This document shows, piece after piece, positions 18,099 to 27,383 of a stretch of DNA of 64,000 nucleotides. A program made the translations under genes and the position numbers. The DNA is from Alteromonas sp. V450 (GTDB lineage Bacteria > Pseudomonadota > Gammaproteobacteria > Enterobacterales > Alteromonadaceae). Where the stretch lies: assembly GCF_001885075.1 (NCBI RefSeq), contig NZ_MODU01000004.1, positions 2,852,001-2,916,000 on the forward strand. The letters are read 5' to 3'. The notes beneath the pieces were generated by a model. It was not told the origin of the DNA, searched no databases, and saw only the letters and a list, made by a program, of their open reading frames with translations. Within the stretch, counting starts at the first letter, position 1. Each line of letters begins with the position of its first letter.

Positions 18099-19448
18099 AT
18101 GACACATTTTGATTATATCTGTATTGGTGGCGGAAGCGGCGGCATTGCATCGGCAAACCGCGCCGCAAAACACGGAAAAAAAGCTGCCATTATTGAAGCA
18201 AAAGACATTGGTGGTACTTGTGTAAACGTTGGGTGCGTGCCTAAGAAAGCCATGTGGTATGGCGCTCAGGTTGCTGAAGCAATCCATCGCTATGCCCCTG
18301 AGTATGGGTTTGACTTGTCGGTAAATCACTTTAGCTGGGACAGCCTTATTGCCAGCCGTCAGGCTTATATTGAACGTATTCACGCGTCTTACGACCGCGT
18401 TCTTACTGCGAACGACGTGACCTTAATTCGCGGTTTCGCGAAGTTTATCGATAACAACACGGTAGAAGTTAACGGCGAAAAATACACGGCTGATCATATT
18501 ACGATTGCTGTTGGCGGTCGTCCAATCATCCCCGATATTGAAGGTGCCGAATACGGCATTGATTCTGATGGTTTCTTTGCGCTTAAAGAGCAACCTAAGC
18601 GCGCTGTTGTGGTGGGTGCTGGTTACATTGGGGTTGAGCTGGCCGGCGTACTTCACGCCCTTGGCACAGAATCGCACCTGATAGTTCGCAAGCATGCGCC
18701 ACTGAGAAATTTCGACCCGCTCATTCACGAAACCTTAGTGGACATGATCCACGCGGAGGGTTGTAAATTACATAATCACGCAAGCGTTGAAAAAGTAGAA
18801 AAAGTTGATGATGGAGAGCTATCAGTACACTTAACCAATGGTGAAGTACTAAAAACTGACTGTCTTATTTGGGCCATTGGCCGTAAGCCCTCTACTGACA
18901 AAATTGATATTGAAAACACCGATGTTGAACTAAGTGATGACGGTACAGTTAAGGTAGATAAATACCAAAACACCACAGCGAAAAACGTGTACGCGGTAGG
19001 CGATATTACTGGTGAAGCAGAGCTCACTCCAGTGGCGGTAAAAGCCGGCCGTTTGCTTAGCGAGCGTTTGTTCAACGGCCAAAAAGAAGCGCATATGGAT
19101 TACTCACTGATCCCTACTGTCGTGTTTAGTCACCCTCCTATTGGCACAATTGGCCTTACTGAGCCAGAAGCCGCTGAGGAATATGGTGAGGACAACATTA
19201 AAGTATATACCTCTAGTTTTGCGTCTATGTACACGGCGGTAACGCGCCATCGTCAAATGACTAAAATGAAGCTGGTATGCGCCGGAAAAGACGAAAAAGT
19301 AGTAGGCCTTCACGGTATCGGCCACGGCATGGATGAAATTCTGCAAGGTTTTGCTGTTGCCATTAAAATGGGCGCAACAAAGGCTGACTTTGACGCCTGT
19401 GTCGCTATTCACCCTACCAGTGCTGAAGAGTTCGTTACTATGACCTAA
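18099..19448 (+). CDS. gorA: Glutathione-disulfide reductase
   Basis: NADPH-dependent flavoenzyme that reduces oxidised glutathione. The FAD motif [14 protein letters not shown] (about 11-24), the redox disulfide [13 protein letters not shown] (about 38-50), the NADPH motif [13 protein letters not shown] and the C-terminal catalytic HPTSAEE are all present. The start at 18099 has AAGG 8 nt upstream and matches E. coli Gor (450 aa); the product is 449 aa. An upstream in-frame ATG at 18078 lacks a ribosome site. It is monocistronic. Confidence 0.97.
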   Translation: MTHFDYICIGGGSGGIASANRAAKHGKKAAIIEAKDIGGTCVNVGCVPKKAMWYGAQVAEAIHRYAPEYGFDLSVNHFSWDSLIASRQAYIERIHASYDRVLTANDVTLIRGFAKFIDNNTVEVNGEKYTADHITIAVGGRPIIPDIEGAEYGIDSDGFFALKEQPKRAVVVGAGYIGVELAGVLHALGTESHLIVRKHAPLRNFDPLIHETLVDMIHAEGCKLHNHASVEKVEKVDDGELSVHLTNGEVLKTDCLIWAIGRKPSTDKIDIENTDVELSDDGTVKVDKYQNTTAKNVYAVGDITGEAELTPVAVKAGRLLSERLFNGQKEAHMDYSLIPTVVFSHPPIGTIGLTEPEAAEEYGEDNIKVYTSSFASMYTAVTRHRQMTKMKLVCAGKDEKVVGLHGIGHGMDEILQGFAVAIKMGATKADFDACVAIHPTSAEEFVTMT

Positions 19449-19485
19449 GACCTAAGAATAGGTGCTTAATTGAGTGCTTTCTTAC

Positions 19486-19525
19486 AAAAACCGGCATTTA
19501 CTAGCAAGTAAATGCCGGTTTTTTT
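19486..19525. terminator. Bidirectional intrinsic terminator
   Basis: AAAAACCGGCATTTACT, a short loop and its complement ending in GCCGGTTTTTTT. It serves gorA and the convergent molybdoenzyme gene. Confidence 0.9.
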
Positions 19526-19531
19526 ATGTGC

Positions 19532-21763
19532 TTAACTTACTTTTTCCAGTTCAACAGGCACGCCGTTTAGCACCGCATTGCCCGACAGTTCGTCTATTTG
19601 TAAATCGTCAGTAAGTATGTTGGTGTTAACCCCAGGGTGCTGACTTGCCACAGATAACTTTATACCCTTTTTGTCATGTCCCCATCCATGCGGGATAGAC
19701 ACCACACCGGGCATAATTGCATCTGTAATCTCAGCCTCAATAGTTAGCTGGCCCACTCGCGATTTCACGCTTACGCTGTCACCATCTTCAATGCCGTATT
19801 TAACCCCGTCGTCAGGGTGCAGCTGCAGCGTACAACGGTTATTACCTTTCACCATACGCGGGCTGTTATGCAGCCACGAATTATTGGTTTTAATGTGCCG
19901 GCGCCCTATCAAAACAACGGACTGATTTTGTTGCGTAGCATGGTTCGCATTTCCAAAAAAATGCGTATTAACCCTGTCTAAATCAGCCATGAAGTAATCA
20001 AAGTCTAAGTGGATCTTCTTATCCTCATGGAACAAAGCATGAGGCAAGGAACGCTGTAGCGGCCCTAAGTCAATTCCGTGAGGGTGTGCTTTAAGCATTT
20101 CAATCGACAGTCCTTCTGCGGGAATGTCGGGTGAAGTTTGATTTGAGTTAGCCTGAACATCTCTGTTTTCGTTTGCTCTTCGACCATACAGCCCAGCTTG
20201 CAATAAATCGTCAACCACGCCTCTAGGCTGCTTATCCCAAAGTGCCGCATAGTGAGTGGTACCTTTGCCGTTTAGCGCGTCGAGTCTTTCAGCCAAAGAC
20301 AAATAAATTTGCCAATCGGTAAGCTGATCTTCATCAATGTCCACGACGGCTTCCGAATACTTAGCAAAATTACGCACCGCAAAATTATGAAAAACAATAT
20401 CGTAGTGGTCGCGCTCTAGCGCAGTTACTGGCGGAAGAATGACATCAGCATGACGTGAGGTTTCGGTAACATAGAAATCTACTGCAACCATAAAGTCGAG
20501 TTGAGAAAAGGCTTCATCAAGTTGTTCTGCATTTGGCGTAGTGACCACGGGATTACCAGCACCAATTACCATGGCCTTAATTTGCCCTTCTCCTGGGGTT
20601 AAGATTTCTTCAGCTAAACATGCTACCGGGTATTCACCCGCAAACGCCGGGAGCCCTCTTACACGAGAGGTAAAATCGCCCATGCTGCCTCTACCCGAAA
20701 CTGGCAGTACATCGGCAGCTGGCTGAGTAAACATCATGCCACCTTGCTTATCCAAATTCCCAGTAAGCATGTTAAACAGCATGATGAGATACTGAGTAAG
20801 CGTGCCAAACGCCTGCACGCTAGCTCCCATTCTGCCGTAACAAACCGCAGACTCAGCATTACAGAAATCCAAAACAAGCTGAGTAATATGCGAAGCCGAA
20901 ATTCCTGTGAACTCACTCACCTTTTGTGGTGAATACTCGCGTACGTATTTTTCAACCTCCTTAATATCCTCAGCATAAGGTAAAATTTCATCCACTTTGA
21001 ATAGCTGCTTTTCAAACAGTACATGCAGCATAGCAAGTAGCAACAGCACATCACTGCCTGGACGTATAAAGTAGTGCTCACAGCTGATATCGGCAGTTTC
21101 ACTGCGCTTTGGATCGATAACGATGACTTTACCACCGCGGTTTTGAATGCCCTTCAACCGCTTTTTCACGTTTGGCACCGTCATAATGCTGCCATTTGAA
21201 GCCAGCGGATTTCCGCCAATGATCATGAAATGCTGCGTGTGGTCGATGTCAGGAATGGGGATTTGAGAGATATGCCCAAACAGCCGTCTACTTACAATGT
21301 GATGCGGCAGTTGGTCAACAGATGTAGCGGAATAACGGTTGTGCGACTTAAGAGCTCGATAAAAATAAGGTCCGAACAGTATTGAGCCCATATTGTGCGC
21401 ATTAGGGTTTCCCAAATATACACCCACTGCGTTATTGCCGTGCGCGTTCTGGATGTGATGCAACTTGCTTGCGACCAAGTCAAAGGCTTCGTCCCACGAA
21501 ATCTCTTCCCAGGTGCAGTCTTCCCAGGCGCTGTCTTCTCCGTCAATTTTTACTCTTTTAACTGGGCGCTTCAAGCGATCAGGGTCGTCGTACAAATCTT
21601 TTAACGCACTGGCTTTTGGGCAAATATGGCCTTGGCTAAATGGGTTATCTTTATCCCCTTTTACTGACAATATTTGACGGCCTTTCGTTACAACCTCAAT
21701 ACCACACATCGCTTCACAAAGCGTACAGGTAGAGTAATGCAATTGATGTTCAGCGTTGCTCAC
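19532..21763 (-). CDS. Molybdopterin-dependent oxidoreductase, cytoplasmic, substrate unknown
   Basis: A large DMSO-reductase-superfamily enzyme of about 743 residues. The N-terminal [4Fe-4S] motif is CTLCEAMC...GHICPKA, followed by molybdopterin-binding domains and the C-terminal molydopterin-dinucleotide domain (about 630-740). There is no twin-arginine signal, so it is cytoplasmic. No electron-transfer or membrane subunit is encoded nearby. The start is a GTG: 21763 has GGGAA upstream and is preferred; GTG at 21775 is the alternative. Substrate could be formate or a small oxidised compound; the sequence does not decide. Confidence 0.85.
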   Translation of the reverse strand: MSNAEHQLHYSTCTLCEAMCGIEVVTKGRQILSVKGDKDNPFSQGHICPKASALKDLYDDPDRLKRPVKRVKIDGEDSAWEDCTWEEISWDEAFDLVASKLHHIQNAHGNNAVGVYLGNPNAHNMGSILFGPYFYRALKSHNRYSATSVDQLPHHIVSRRLFGHISQIPIPDIDHTQHFMIIGGNPLASNGSIMTVPNVKKRLKGIQNRGGKVIVIDPKRSETADISCEHYFIRPGSDVLLLLAMLHVLFEKQLFKVDEILPYAEDIKEVEKYVREYSPQKVSEFTGISASHITQLVLDFCNAESAVCYGRMGASVQAFGTLTQYLIMLFNMLTGNLDKQGGMMFTQPAADVLPVSGRGSMGDFTSRVRGLPAFAGEYPVACLAEEILTPGEGQIKAMVIGAGNPVVTTPNAEQLDEAFSQLDFMVAVDFYVTETSRHADVILPPVTALERDHYDIVFHNFAVRNFAKYSEAVVDIDEDQLTDWQIYLSLAERLDALNGKGTTHYAALWDKQPRGVVDDLLQAGLYGRRANENRDVQANSNQTSPDIPAEGLSIEMLKAHPHGIDLGPLQRSLPHALFHEDKKIHLDFDYFMADLDRVNTHFFGNANHATQQNQSVVLIGRRHIKTNNSWLHNSPRMVKGNNRCTLQLHPDDGVKYGIEDGDSVSVKSRVGQLTIEAEITDAIMPGVVSIPHGWGHDKKGIKLSVASQHPGVNTNILTDDLQIDELSGNAVLNGVPVELEKVS

Positions 21764-22020
21764 GATAATTCCCACACAATCATTGTTAATAACTTGTTAT
21801 GAAATTAGCGATTATTACTGTAATACACAAGCATCACTGAAAATGATGGTGTGTTTGTTAAACGTTAAATTTGTAGAGGCAGTCGCATTAGCTGAATGAA
21901 CTTTTTGCGTTTTGCAGTAGACTTAACGCCAAGTTTACAATTTGAGAGTGCACGTCTGAAGTTAACTCATGTACTCTGATGTAGACAGAAAATAAATAAC
22001 AAGCGGTTGGAAACATAATT

Positions 22021-25000
22021 ATGATAACGACAAAGAAAAGTTTACTGGCCATCACGCTAGTAAGCGCCCTGGGCTTGGGCGTCGCACCTACTCTATACGC
22101 CCACAACGACAGTGAAGAAAAAACAGAATCCGAAGTCGAAAAGTGGGACGTTAATAACCCACCTTATGCACTAAACGAAGTCACCATTAAGACAAACGAA
22201 ACCACCTGGTCGAGCTTAGACGTTGCTCCAAACGGCAAATTTATGGTTTTTGACATGCTGGGCGACTTGTACAAAGTGAGTATGAGTGGCGGCGATGCGA
22301 CGCCGCTAACACAAGACTTCGCCTGGAATATTCATCCGTCGATTTCTCCCGACGGCAAGCAAATCGCATTTATCTCAGATAAAGATGGGTTAAGCAATGT
22401 ATGGGTTATGGACATTGATGGCAGTAATCTTCGTCAGGTAACAAGAGAGAAAAGCAATCTTATCCACTCTCCAAAGTGGAGCCCCGACGGCGAATACTTA
22501 GTGGTTACCAAAGGCATTATGTCTAGCCGTAGTATTCCGGCGGGCGAGATTTGGATGTACCACAAATCAGGTGGTGACGGCCTACAAATTAAAGCCCGTA
22601 AAAGCGGAAAGCGCGACCAACAAAACATTGCGGACCCTGTATTTTCTCATGACGGCAAATACATTTACTTTACCGAAAATACCGTTCCGGGCGCACGCTT
22701 TGAATATAACCGCGACCCACTAGAAGGCATTTTTGCTATCACTCGCTACGACCGCGAAACCGGCGAAGAGAGCCGCTATATCAGCGGTACAGGCGGTGCG
22801 GTAGTCCCTACCCCTTCACCGGACGGTAAATACATTGCTTTTGTTCGTCGCGTTAAAGATAGAACCGCGCTTTTCATTAAAGACATTAAGACAGGCGTTG
22901 AAACACCGCTGACGTTGGAACTAGAGCGAGATATGCAGGAAGGCTTTGGTTCGGAAGGCTACTTTGCCTACTTCGACTGGATGCCGGACAGCAGCAAAAT
23001 CGTATATTGGACAGGCGGTAAGTTCCACACTATCAACGTGAAAGATAAAACCACCAGCACCATGGACGTAACTGTTGAAGGTACGGTGAAATTCGCAGAT
23101 GCGCTGCGCTTTGACGTTGATGTAGCCCCTGATGAATTTGACGTTCGCATGATCCGCTGGTCTCAAATGTCGCCTAATGGTAAGACCGTACTTTTCCAAG
23201 CATTAGGTAAACTTTATGTGCGCGACGTTAAATCTGGCAAAATTAAGCGTTTAACGAAACAAAACGACCATGACGAGTACTATCCGCGCTTTTCTAACGA
23301 CGGAAAGTCGATTGTTTATACCACCTGGAATGACCAAGACCTAGGTACCGTTCGCGTAGTTTCTGCACGAGGCGGCAAAGGAAAGGTGATTACCCAGCAG
23401 CCAGGTCACTACATTGAACCTTCGTTCTCTGCCGATGGCGAAAAAGTGGTGTTCCGAAAATTTACCGGCGGCTACTTGCTAGACCCTAAGTACTCGGTTG
23501 AACCAGGTATTTATGTCGCAGACCTTGAAGAAGATACGGTAGAAAAAGTGTCTGATGGCGGATACAACGCGCATTTCGCGGGAAGCGATGACCGAGTTTA
23601 TTTCACCGAATCAGCGGGCGGCGAGGCGTACTACGAAACTCAGCTTTCTAGCGTCAACCTTAAGGGTAACGACAAGCGAACCCACCTTTACGGTGCAAAT
23701 AAGGTAAGTGAGTACAAACTTTCACACGACAAGAAATGGGTTGCGTTTGTTTACCAATTCAAAACTTATGTAGCGCCATTTGTTGAAAATGGTAAGCGTA
23801 TTACCATAGGTCCGAATATGACCTCACTGCCAGTAACCCAGCTTTCAAGCCGCGCGGGTGAATACCTAACCTGGTCGCCTGACAACAAAACTCTTAGCTG
23901 GTTTAACGGTCCTACGCTATTTAGCCGTTCACTCGATGAAGCCTTTGCTTTTGTTGAGGGCGCGTCTGAAACCTTGCCTGAACCGGTAGCTGAAGGTATG
24001 GACTTGTCGTTTACCACCAAAGCTGACAAACCATCGGGTTACAAAGCCTTGGTTGGCGGCAAAATAGTAACCATGCGCGATGCCGACAATACCCAAGAAG
24101 TCATAGAAGATGGTGTTGTGCTAATAAAAGACAATCGCATTGAAGCAGTGGGTAAACGCGGCGACATAAGCATTCCTGACGGTGCGTTAGAAATTGATAC
24201 CACCGGTAAAACGATTATTCCTGGGCTGGTAGACGCGCACGCTCACGGCTCGCAAGGCCGTAACGAGATTATTCCGCAGCAGAACTGGAGTCAGTACTCG
24301 AATGTGTCATTCGGCGTAACAACAATTCACGACCCATCAAACGACACAACGGAAATATTTGCTGCGGCTGAACTACAGCGTAAAGGCGATATTGTTGCGC
24401 CGCGAATTTACTCCACCGGCACTATTTTATACGGTGCAGAAGGGCTGGGTTACAAAGCAATCATCAATAATTATGAAGATGCTTATTTCCACGTAGAGCG
24501 CCTAAAAGAAGCCGGGGCTATTTCGGTGAAAAGCTACAACCAGCCGCGTCGTGATCAGCGTCAACAGGTACTGTGGGCGGCAAAGAACCAAGAGATGATG
24601 GTTGTGCCTGAAGGGGGCGGTAAGCTTCAACAGAATCTGACCATGCTGGTAGATGGGCACACTGGTCTTGAGCACAGCATTCCTGTAGAAAAAGGCTACA
24701 GCGATGTCACGCAGCTATGGAAAGCCACCGAGTTCGGTTATACGCCAACCTTTGTTGTATCCTACGGCGGCATGATGGGTGAAGAGTACTGGTACGATAA
24801 AACAGAAGTGTGGAAGAACCCACGTCTTCTTCGTTATACCCCATCGACTATTCTAGATAGTCGCGCTATTCGCAGGCCTACTGCACCAGAAAATCAATAC
24901 AATCACCAAAACGTAGCAAGCTACGCCAAAGAACTTCGAGATAATGGCGTTAGTGTACATATAGGTGCGCACGGACAGCGTGAAGGCTTAGCTGCTCACT

Positions 25001-25356
25001 GGGAGCTGTGGATCATGGAGCAAGGTGGCTTCACGCCTTGGGAAGCGCTACGCGGTGGTACTATAGATGGCGCTAAACATTTAGGTATGGGCAAAGATCT
25101 TGGCAGTATCGAAAAAGGTAAACTTGCAGATCTAGTAGTCATTGATGGCGACGTACTTAGCGACATTAGAAAAAGTGAATTCGTCGAATACACCGTACTT
25201 AATGGTCGCGTTTATGAGTCGGCGACCATGAACGAAGTGGGCAGCAAAGAAAAACGCAAGCCGTTCTTCTTTGAAAAAGATAATGCCACCTTTATGCCGC
25301 AACAAACGGCAGATGAAGTGGAAGCGAAAGCGCACCACTATCATTGGGAGCATTAA
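22021..25356 (+). CDS. Secreted TolB-like beta-propeller / amidohydrolase fusion
   Basis: A 1111-residue exported protein. The signal peptide ends near Ala27 (PTLYAH). Several PD40/TolB-type blades follow (about 60-650; recurring SPDGK/SPDGE motifs), then a TIM-barrel amidohydrolase (about 670-1080). The metal site DAHAHG places His740 and His742; later candidates are the lysine in VKSYN and the histidine in GLEHSIP. The hydrolytic substrate is unknown; related proteins are called Xaa-Pro dipeptidase or imidazolonepropionase-like, without proof. It is a single gene with its own terminator. Confidence 0.88.
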   Translation: MITTKKSLLAITLVSALGLGVAPTLYAHNDSEEKTESEVEKWDVNNPPYALNEVTIKTNETTWSSLDVAPNGKFMVFDMLGDLYKVSMSGGDATPLTQDFAWNIHPSISPDGKQIAFISDKDGLSNVWVMDIDGSNLRQVTREKSNLIHSPKWSPDGEYLVVTKGIMSSRSIPAGEIWMYHKSGGDGLQIKARKSGKRDQQNIADPVFSHDGKYIYFTENTVPGARFEYNRDPLEGIFAITRYDRETGEESRYISGTGGAVVPTPSPDGKYIAFVRRVKDRTALFIKDIKTGVETPLTLELERDMQEGFGSEGYFAYFDWMPDSSKIVYWTGGKFHTINVKDKTTSTMDVTVEGTVKFADALRFDVDVAPDEFDVRMIRWSQMSPNGKTVLFQALGKLYVRDVKSGKIKRLTKQNDHDEYYPRFSNDGKSIVYTTWNDQDLGTVRVVSARGGKGKVITQQPGHYIEPSFSADGEKVVFRKFTGGYLLDPKYSVEPGIYVADLEEDTVEKVSDGGYNAHFAGSDDRVYFTESAGGEAYYETQLSSVNLKGNDKRTHLYGANKVSEYKLSHDKKWVAFVYQFKTYVAPFVENGKRITIGPNMTSLPVTQLSSRAGEYLTWSPDNKTLSWFNGPTLFSRSLDEAFAFVEGASETLPEPVAEGMDLSFTTKADKPSGYKALVGGKIVTMRDADNTQEVIEDGVVLIKDNRIEAVGKRGDISIPDGALEIDTTGKTIIPGLVDAHAHGSQGRNEIIPQQNWSQYSNVSFGVTTIHDPSNDTTEIFAAAELQRKGDIVAPRIYSTGTILYGAEGLGYKAIINNYEDAYFHVERLKEAGAISVKSYNQPRRDQRQQVLWAAKNQEMMVVPEGGGKLQQNLTMLVDGHTGLEHSIPVEKGYSDVTQLWKATEFGYTPTFVVSYGGMMGEEYWYDKTEVWKNPRLLRYTPSTILDSRAIRRPTAPENQYNHQNVASYAKELRDNGVSVHIGAHGQREGLAAHWELWIMEQGGFTPWEALRGGTIDGAKHLGMGKDLGSIEKGKLADLVVIDGDVLSDIRKSEFVEYTVLNGRVYESATMNEVGSKEKRKPFFFEKDNATFMPQQTADEVEAKAHHYHWEH

Positions 25357-25377
25357 TCCAACAAGCGCTAAACCAAC

Positions 25378-25412
25378 AGGGGCTTCACATTATGTGAAGC
25401 CCCTTTGCTTTT
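25378..25412 (+). terminator. Intrinsic terminator of the amidohydrolase gene
   Basis: AGGGGCTTCACA, a 3-nt loop, TGTGAAGCCCCT and a T-rich tail. Confidence 0.85.
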
Positions 25413-25432
25413 AGTTAGGAAATCTATTCTTT

Positions 25433-26977
25433 TTATCGGTTTCGCCCGTATTGCTCGTGTGACGATACCCAATCTGATGAACTAATTGCCGATGCTAGCG
25501 ATAATTCGCCAGCCAGTACCACCGAGGCAACGATTTCAGCAAACTTGTAAACGCGATCACGGCCATAACAGTCTAGCAATTCCAAGCACTCCCGCTGCGT
25601 ACCAATACCTGTACCACCGCCGTATGTAGCGACAATAAGCGAGGGGATAGTGATTGAAACATACAGATCCCCTTCTTCAGTTAATTCGGAATACATCATA
25701 CCGGCTGAGGACTCAGACACATTTGCCACATCTTGGCCTGTAGCTATAAACATGGCGGTAATGCCATTGGGTGAATGCAGACCCGTGTTGTTTACCCCCG
25801 ATAAAAACGAGCCAACACCGGCAACTCGGCCATGATAATCTATTTGTTTAGGGTCGACGCGCATAACTTCTAGAAGATGCTCTCGCTTAATTGTCGCTTC
25901 AGCGGTAACGCGTTTACCCCGTGTTCGCATAATATTTATTTGCGACGCTTTTTTATCTGTCGCAAAGTTAGACTCTAAATAGAAGTTTTCAATACCTTGG
26001 TAATTATCCAGTATCCATCCGCACGCGGCGAACGTTGCTCGGCCTACCATGTTTTGCCCAGCGGCATCACCAGTTTTATAGTTGAACCTGAGGAAAGCAA
26101 ATTTATTTGAAAGAAAATGATCAATATATGTGAGTTTAGCGATACTTGACGTTGCTTCTGCTTCCTCTTTTATTTTTTCAAAGTTATCTTTAACCCACTT
26201 AACAAAGTCACGTGCTCCACGGGCGTTTTCAAATATAAATACAGGTGCACGTTGCATCGCATCATCAACCACCGTAGCAGTTACACCGCCACTCATATTT
26301 AGCAGTTTCATTCCTCGATTATAAGATGCGACCAACGTGCCTTCGGTAGTCGCAAGTGGAACAACAAACTCCCCTTGTGCGTGCTCACCATTAATCTTCA
26401 ACGGCCCTGCTACGCCAATAGGCACTTGTGCTACGCCAATAAAATGCTCGATATTCCCTTGAAGGGTAGTGGGGTCGATAGAATACTTACCAACGTGATT
26501 CACCTTTTTCCCAGTCGCACTTTCAAAATATGCCTGACGTGTTTTTATAATTTCTTCAGCATAGTCATCCATATCATCACGAGGAATACTGGCGCTTCGT
26601 TGACCGGGTGGGGAAATATTATCCTCAACCTCAAACTTTAGTTTCCCAAAAGGCGAAGCAGAAAAGCATATACCCAGCTTTCTTTTCTCAGGACAAGGCG
26701 CTTTATCAATATCCAAATGAACCGTAATGGTTTGTCGTAGACCGAAGGCTTTGCCTTCAGAGGCATTTAATGCTTCTGCGGAAATACTGTCATCCGCAGT
26801 TAACTGAAGCGTGACTTTTTCATTCGGTATCTTTTCCCCATCTAACGAAATCCACTTTACCTCTTTAATTGTGGCATCTTTCAAACGATTTTTAAGCGAA
26901 AAGGAAAGCCCTTTATCTGTTTTAGTTAAGCTTGCACGTGTGTAGAGTTGTTTTAAGAGTATGCTGGGTACGAACAT
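25433..26977 (-). CDS. Class I-type hydroxymethylglutaryl-CoA reductase
   Basis: NADPH-dependent reduction of HMG-CoA to mevalonate. The catalytic domain (about 120-514) has GVAQVPIGVAGPL, Glu212 in ATTEGTL, the lysine of ATDKKAS, Asp416 in GQDVANVSES and His507 in SSHEQYGRNR, the four expected catalytic residues. The N-terminal 115 residues are a soluble extension of unknown function; no membrane helices as in eukaryotes. Most gammaproteobacteria use the MEP pathway, and no other mevalonate gene is in the window, so this looks like an acquired, specialised gene. It is divergent from the exporter operon. Confidence 0.92.
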   Translation of the reverse strand: MFVPSILLKQLYTRASLTKTDKGLSFSLKNRLKDATIKEVKWISLDGEKIPNEKVTLQLTADDSISAEALNASEGKAFGLRQTITVHLDIDKAPCPEKRKLGICFSASPFGKLKFEVEDNISPPGQRSASIPRDDMDDYAEEIIKTRQAYFESATGKKVNHVGKYSIDPTTLQGNIEHFIGVAQVPIGVAGPLKINGEHAQGEFVVPLATTEGTLVASYNRGMKLLNMSGGVTATVVDDAMQRAPVFIFENARGARDFVKWVKDNFEKIKEEAEATSSIAKLTYIDHFLSNKFAFLRFNYKTGDAAGQNMVGRATFAACGWILDNYQGIENFYLESNFATDKKASQINIMRTRGKRVTAEATIKREHLLEVMRVDPKQIDYHGRVAGVGSFLSGVNNTGLHSPNGITAMFIATGQDVANVSESSAGMMYSELTEEGDLYVSITIPSLIVATYGGGTGIGTQRECLELLDCYGRDRVYKFAEIVASVVLAGELSLASAISSSDWVSSHEQYGRNR

Positions 26978-27137
26978 AGTACGTCCTTCTTATTGCTGTT
27001 ATCGCCATTAATTACATATTTCTCTCACTTTTATAGCACACTCTTTGTGCAGTTCTATGACTTAATGCACCTATTTGCAGACTTATTTGTGTCAAATCAA
27101 TTCTAATTTTGGGTCAATTCTTTCCAAAACTGAGCCA

Positions 27138-27166
27138 TTGATAGACTTTTACGCTCAGCGTATTAG
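27138..27166 (+). promoter_or_regulatory. Promoter upstream of the GGA-rich region and exporter operon
   Basis: TTGATA, a 17-nt spacer, TATTAG; predicted start near 27173. It would yield a leader of about 210 nt before the hlyD-type gene. Confidence 0.5.
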
Positions 27167-27243
27167 AAATGGGCGCCTTCTTATCTCCACCTTCCGTTCG
27201 TAATCAATAAATTACTATTTGTCACCGCAGTTTTGATGACCAC

Positions 27244-27358
27244 AAGGTATCTGATCGTAGCAAAGGAGGTGTCAGGGATAACGATGCCAAGGATGACGAG
27301 CTCACAAGGAATGAGCGTCAGATACCTTAATTCAAGATCGTAATTTACGGCTGATCTT
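27244..27358 (+). ncRNA. Candidate Csr/Rsm-like RNA or CsrA-regulated leader
   Basis: An 11-bp perfect inverted repeat (AAGGTATCTGA at 27244, TCAGATACCTT at 27318) closes a region with four GGA motifs at 27265, 27276, 27291 and 27308. The last is in the loop of a local hairpin, GCTCA-CAAGGAA-TGAGC, the typical CsrA site geometry. A second hairpin (AAGATC...GATCTTTT, 27334-27360) follows. A 35-codon frame (27236-27343) also crosses it but is not convincing as a gene. This may be a small RNA or the leader of the exporter mRNA. Confidence 0.4.
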
Positions 27359-27383
27359 TTCAACAAACGATAGGGACGCACAA

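Noticed and set aside
27236..27343. 35-codon frame before the exporter as a possible secreted peptide
   Set aside because: No double-glycine leader and no suitable ribosome site; the base pairing and GGA pattern explain the region better as RNA.
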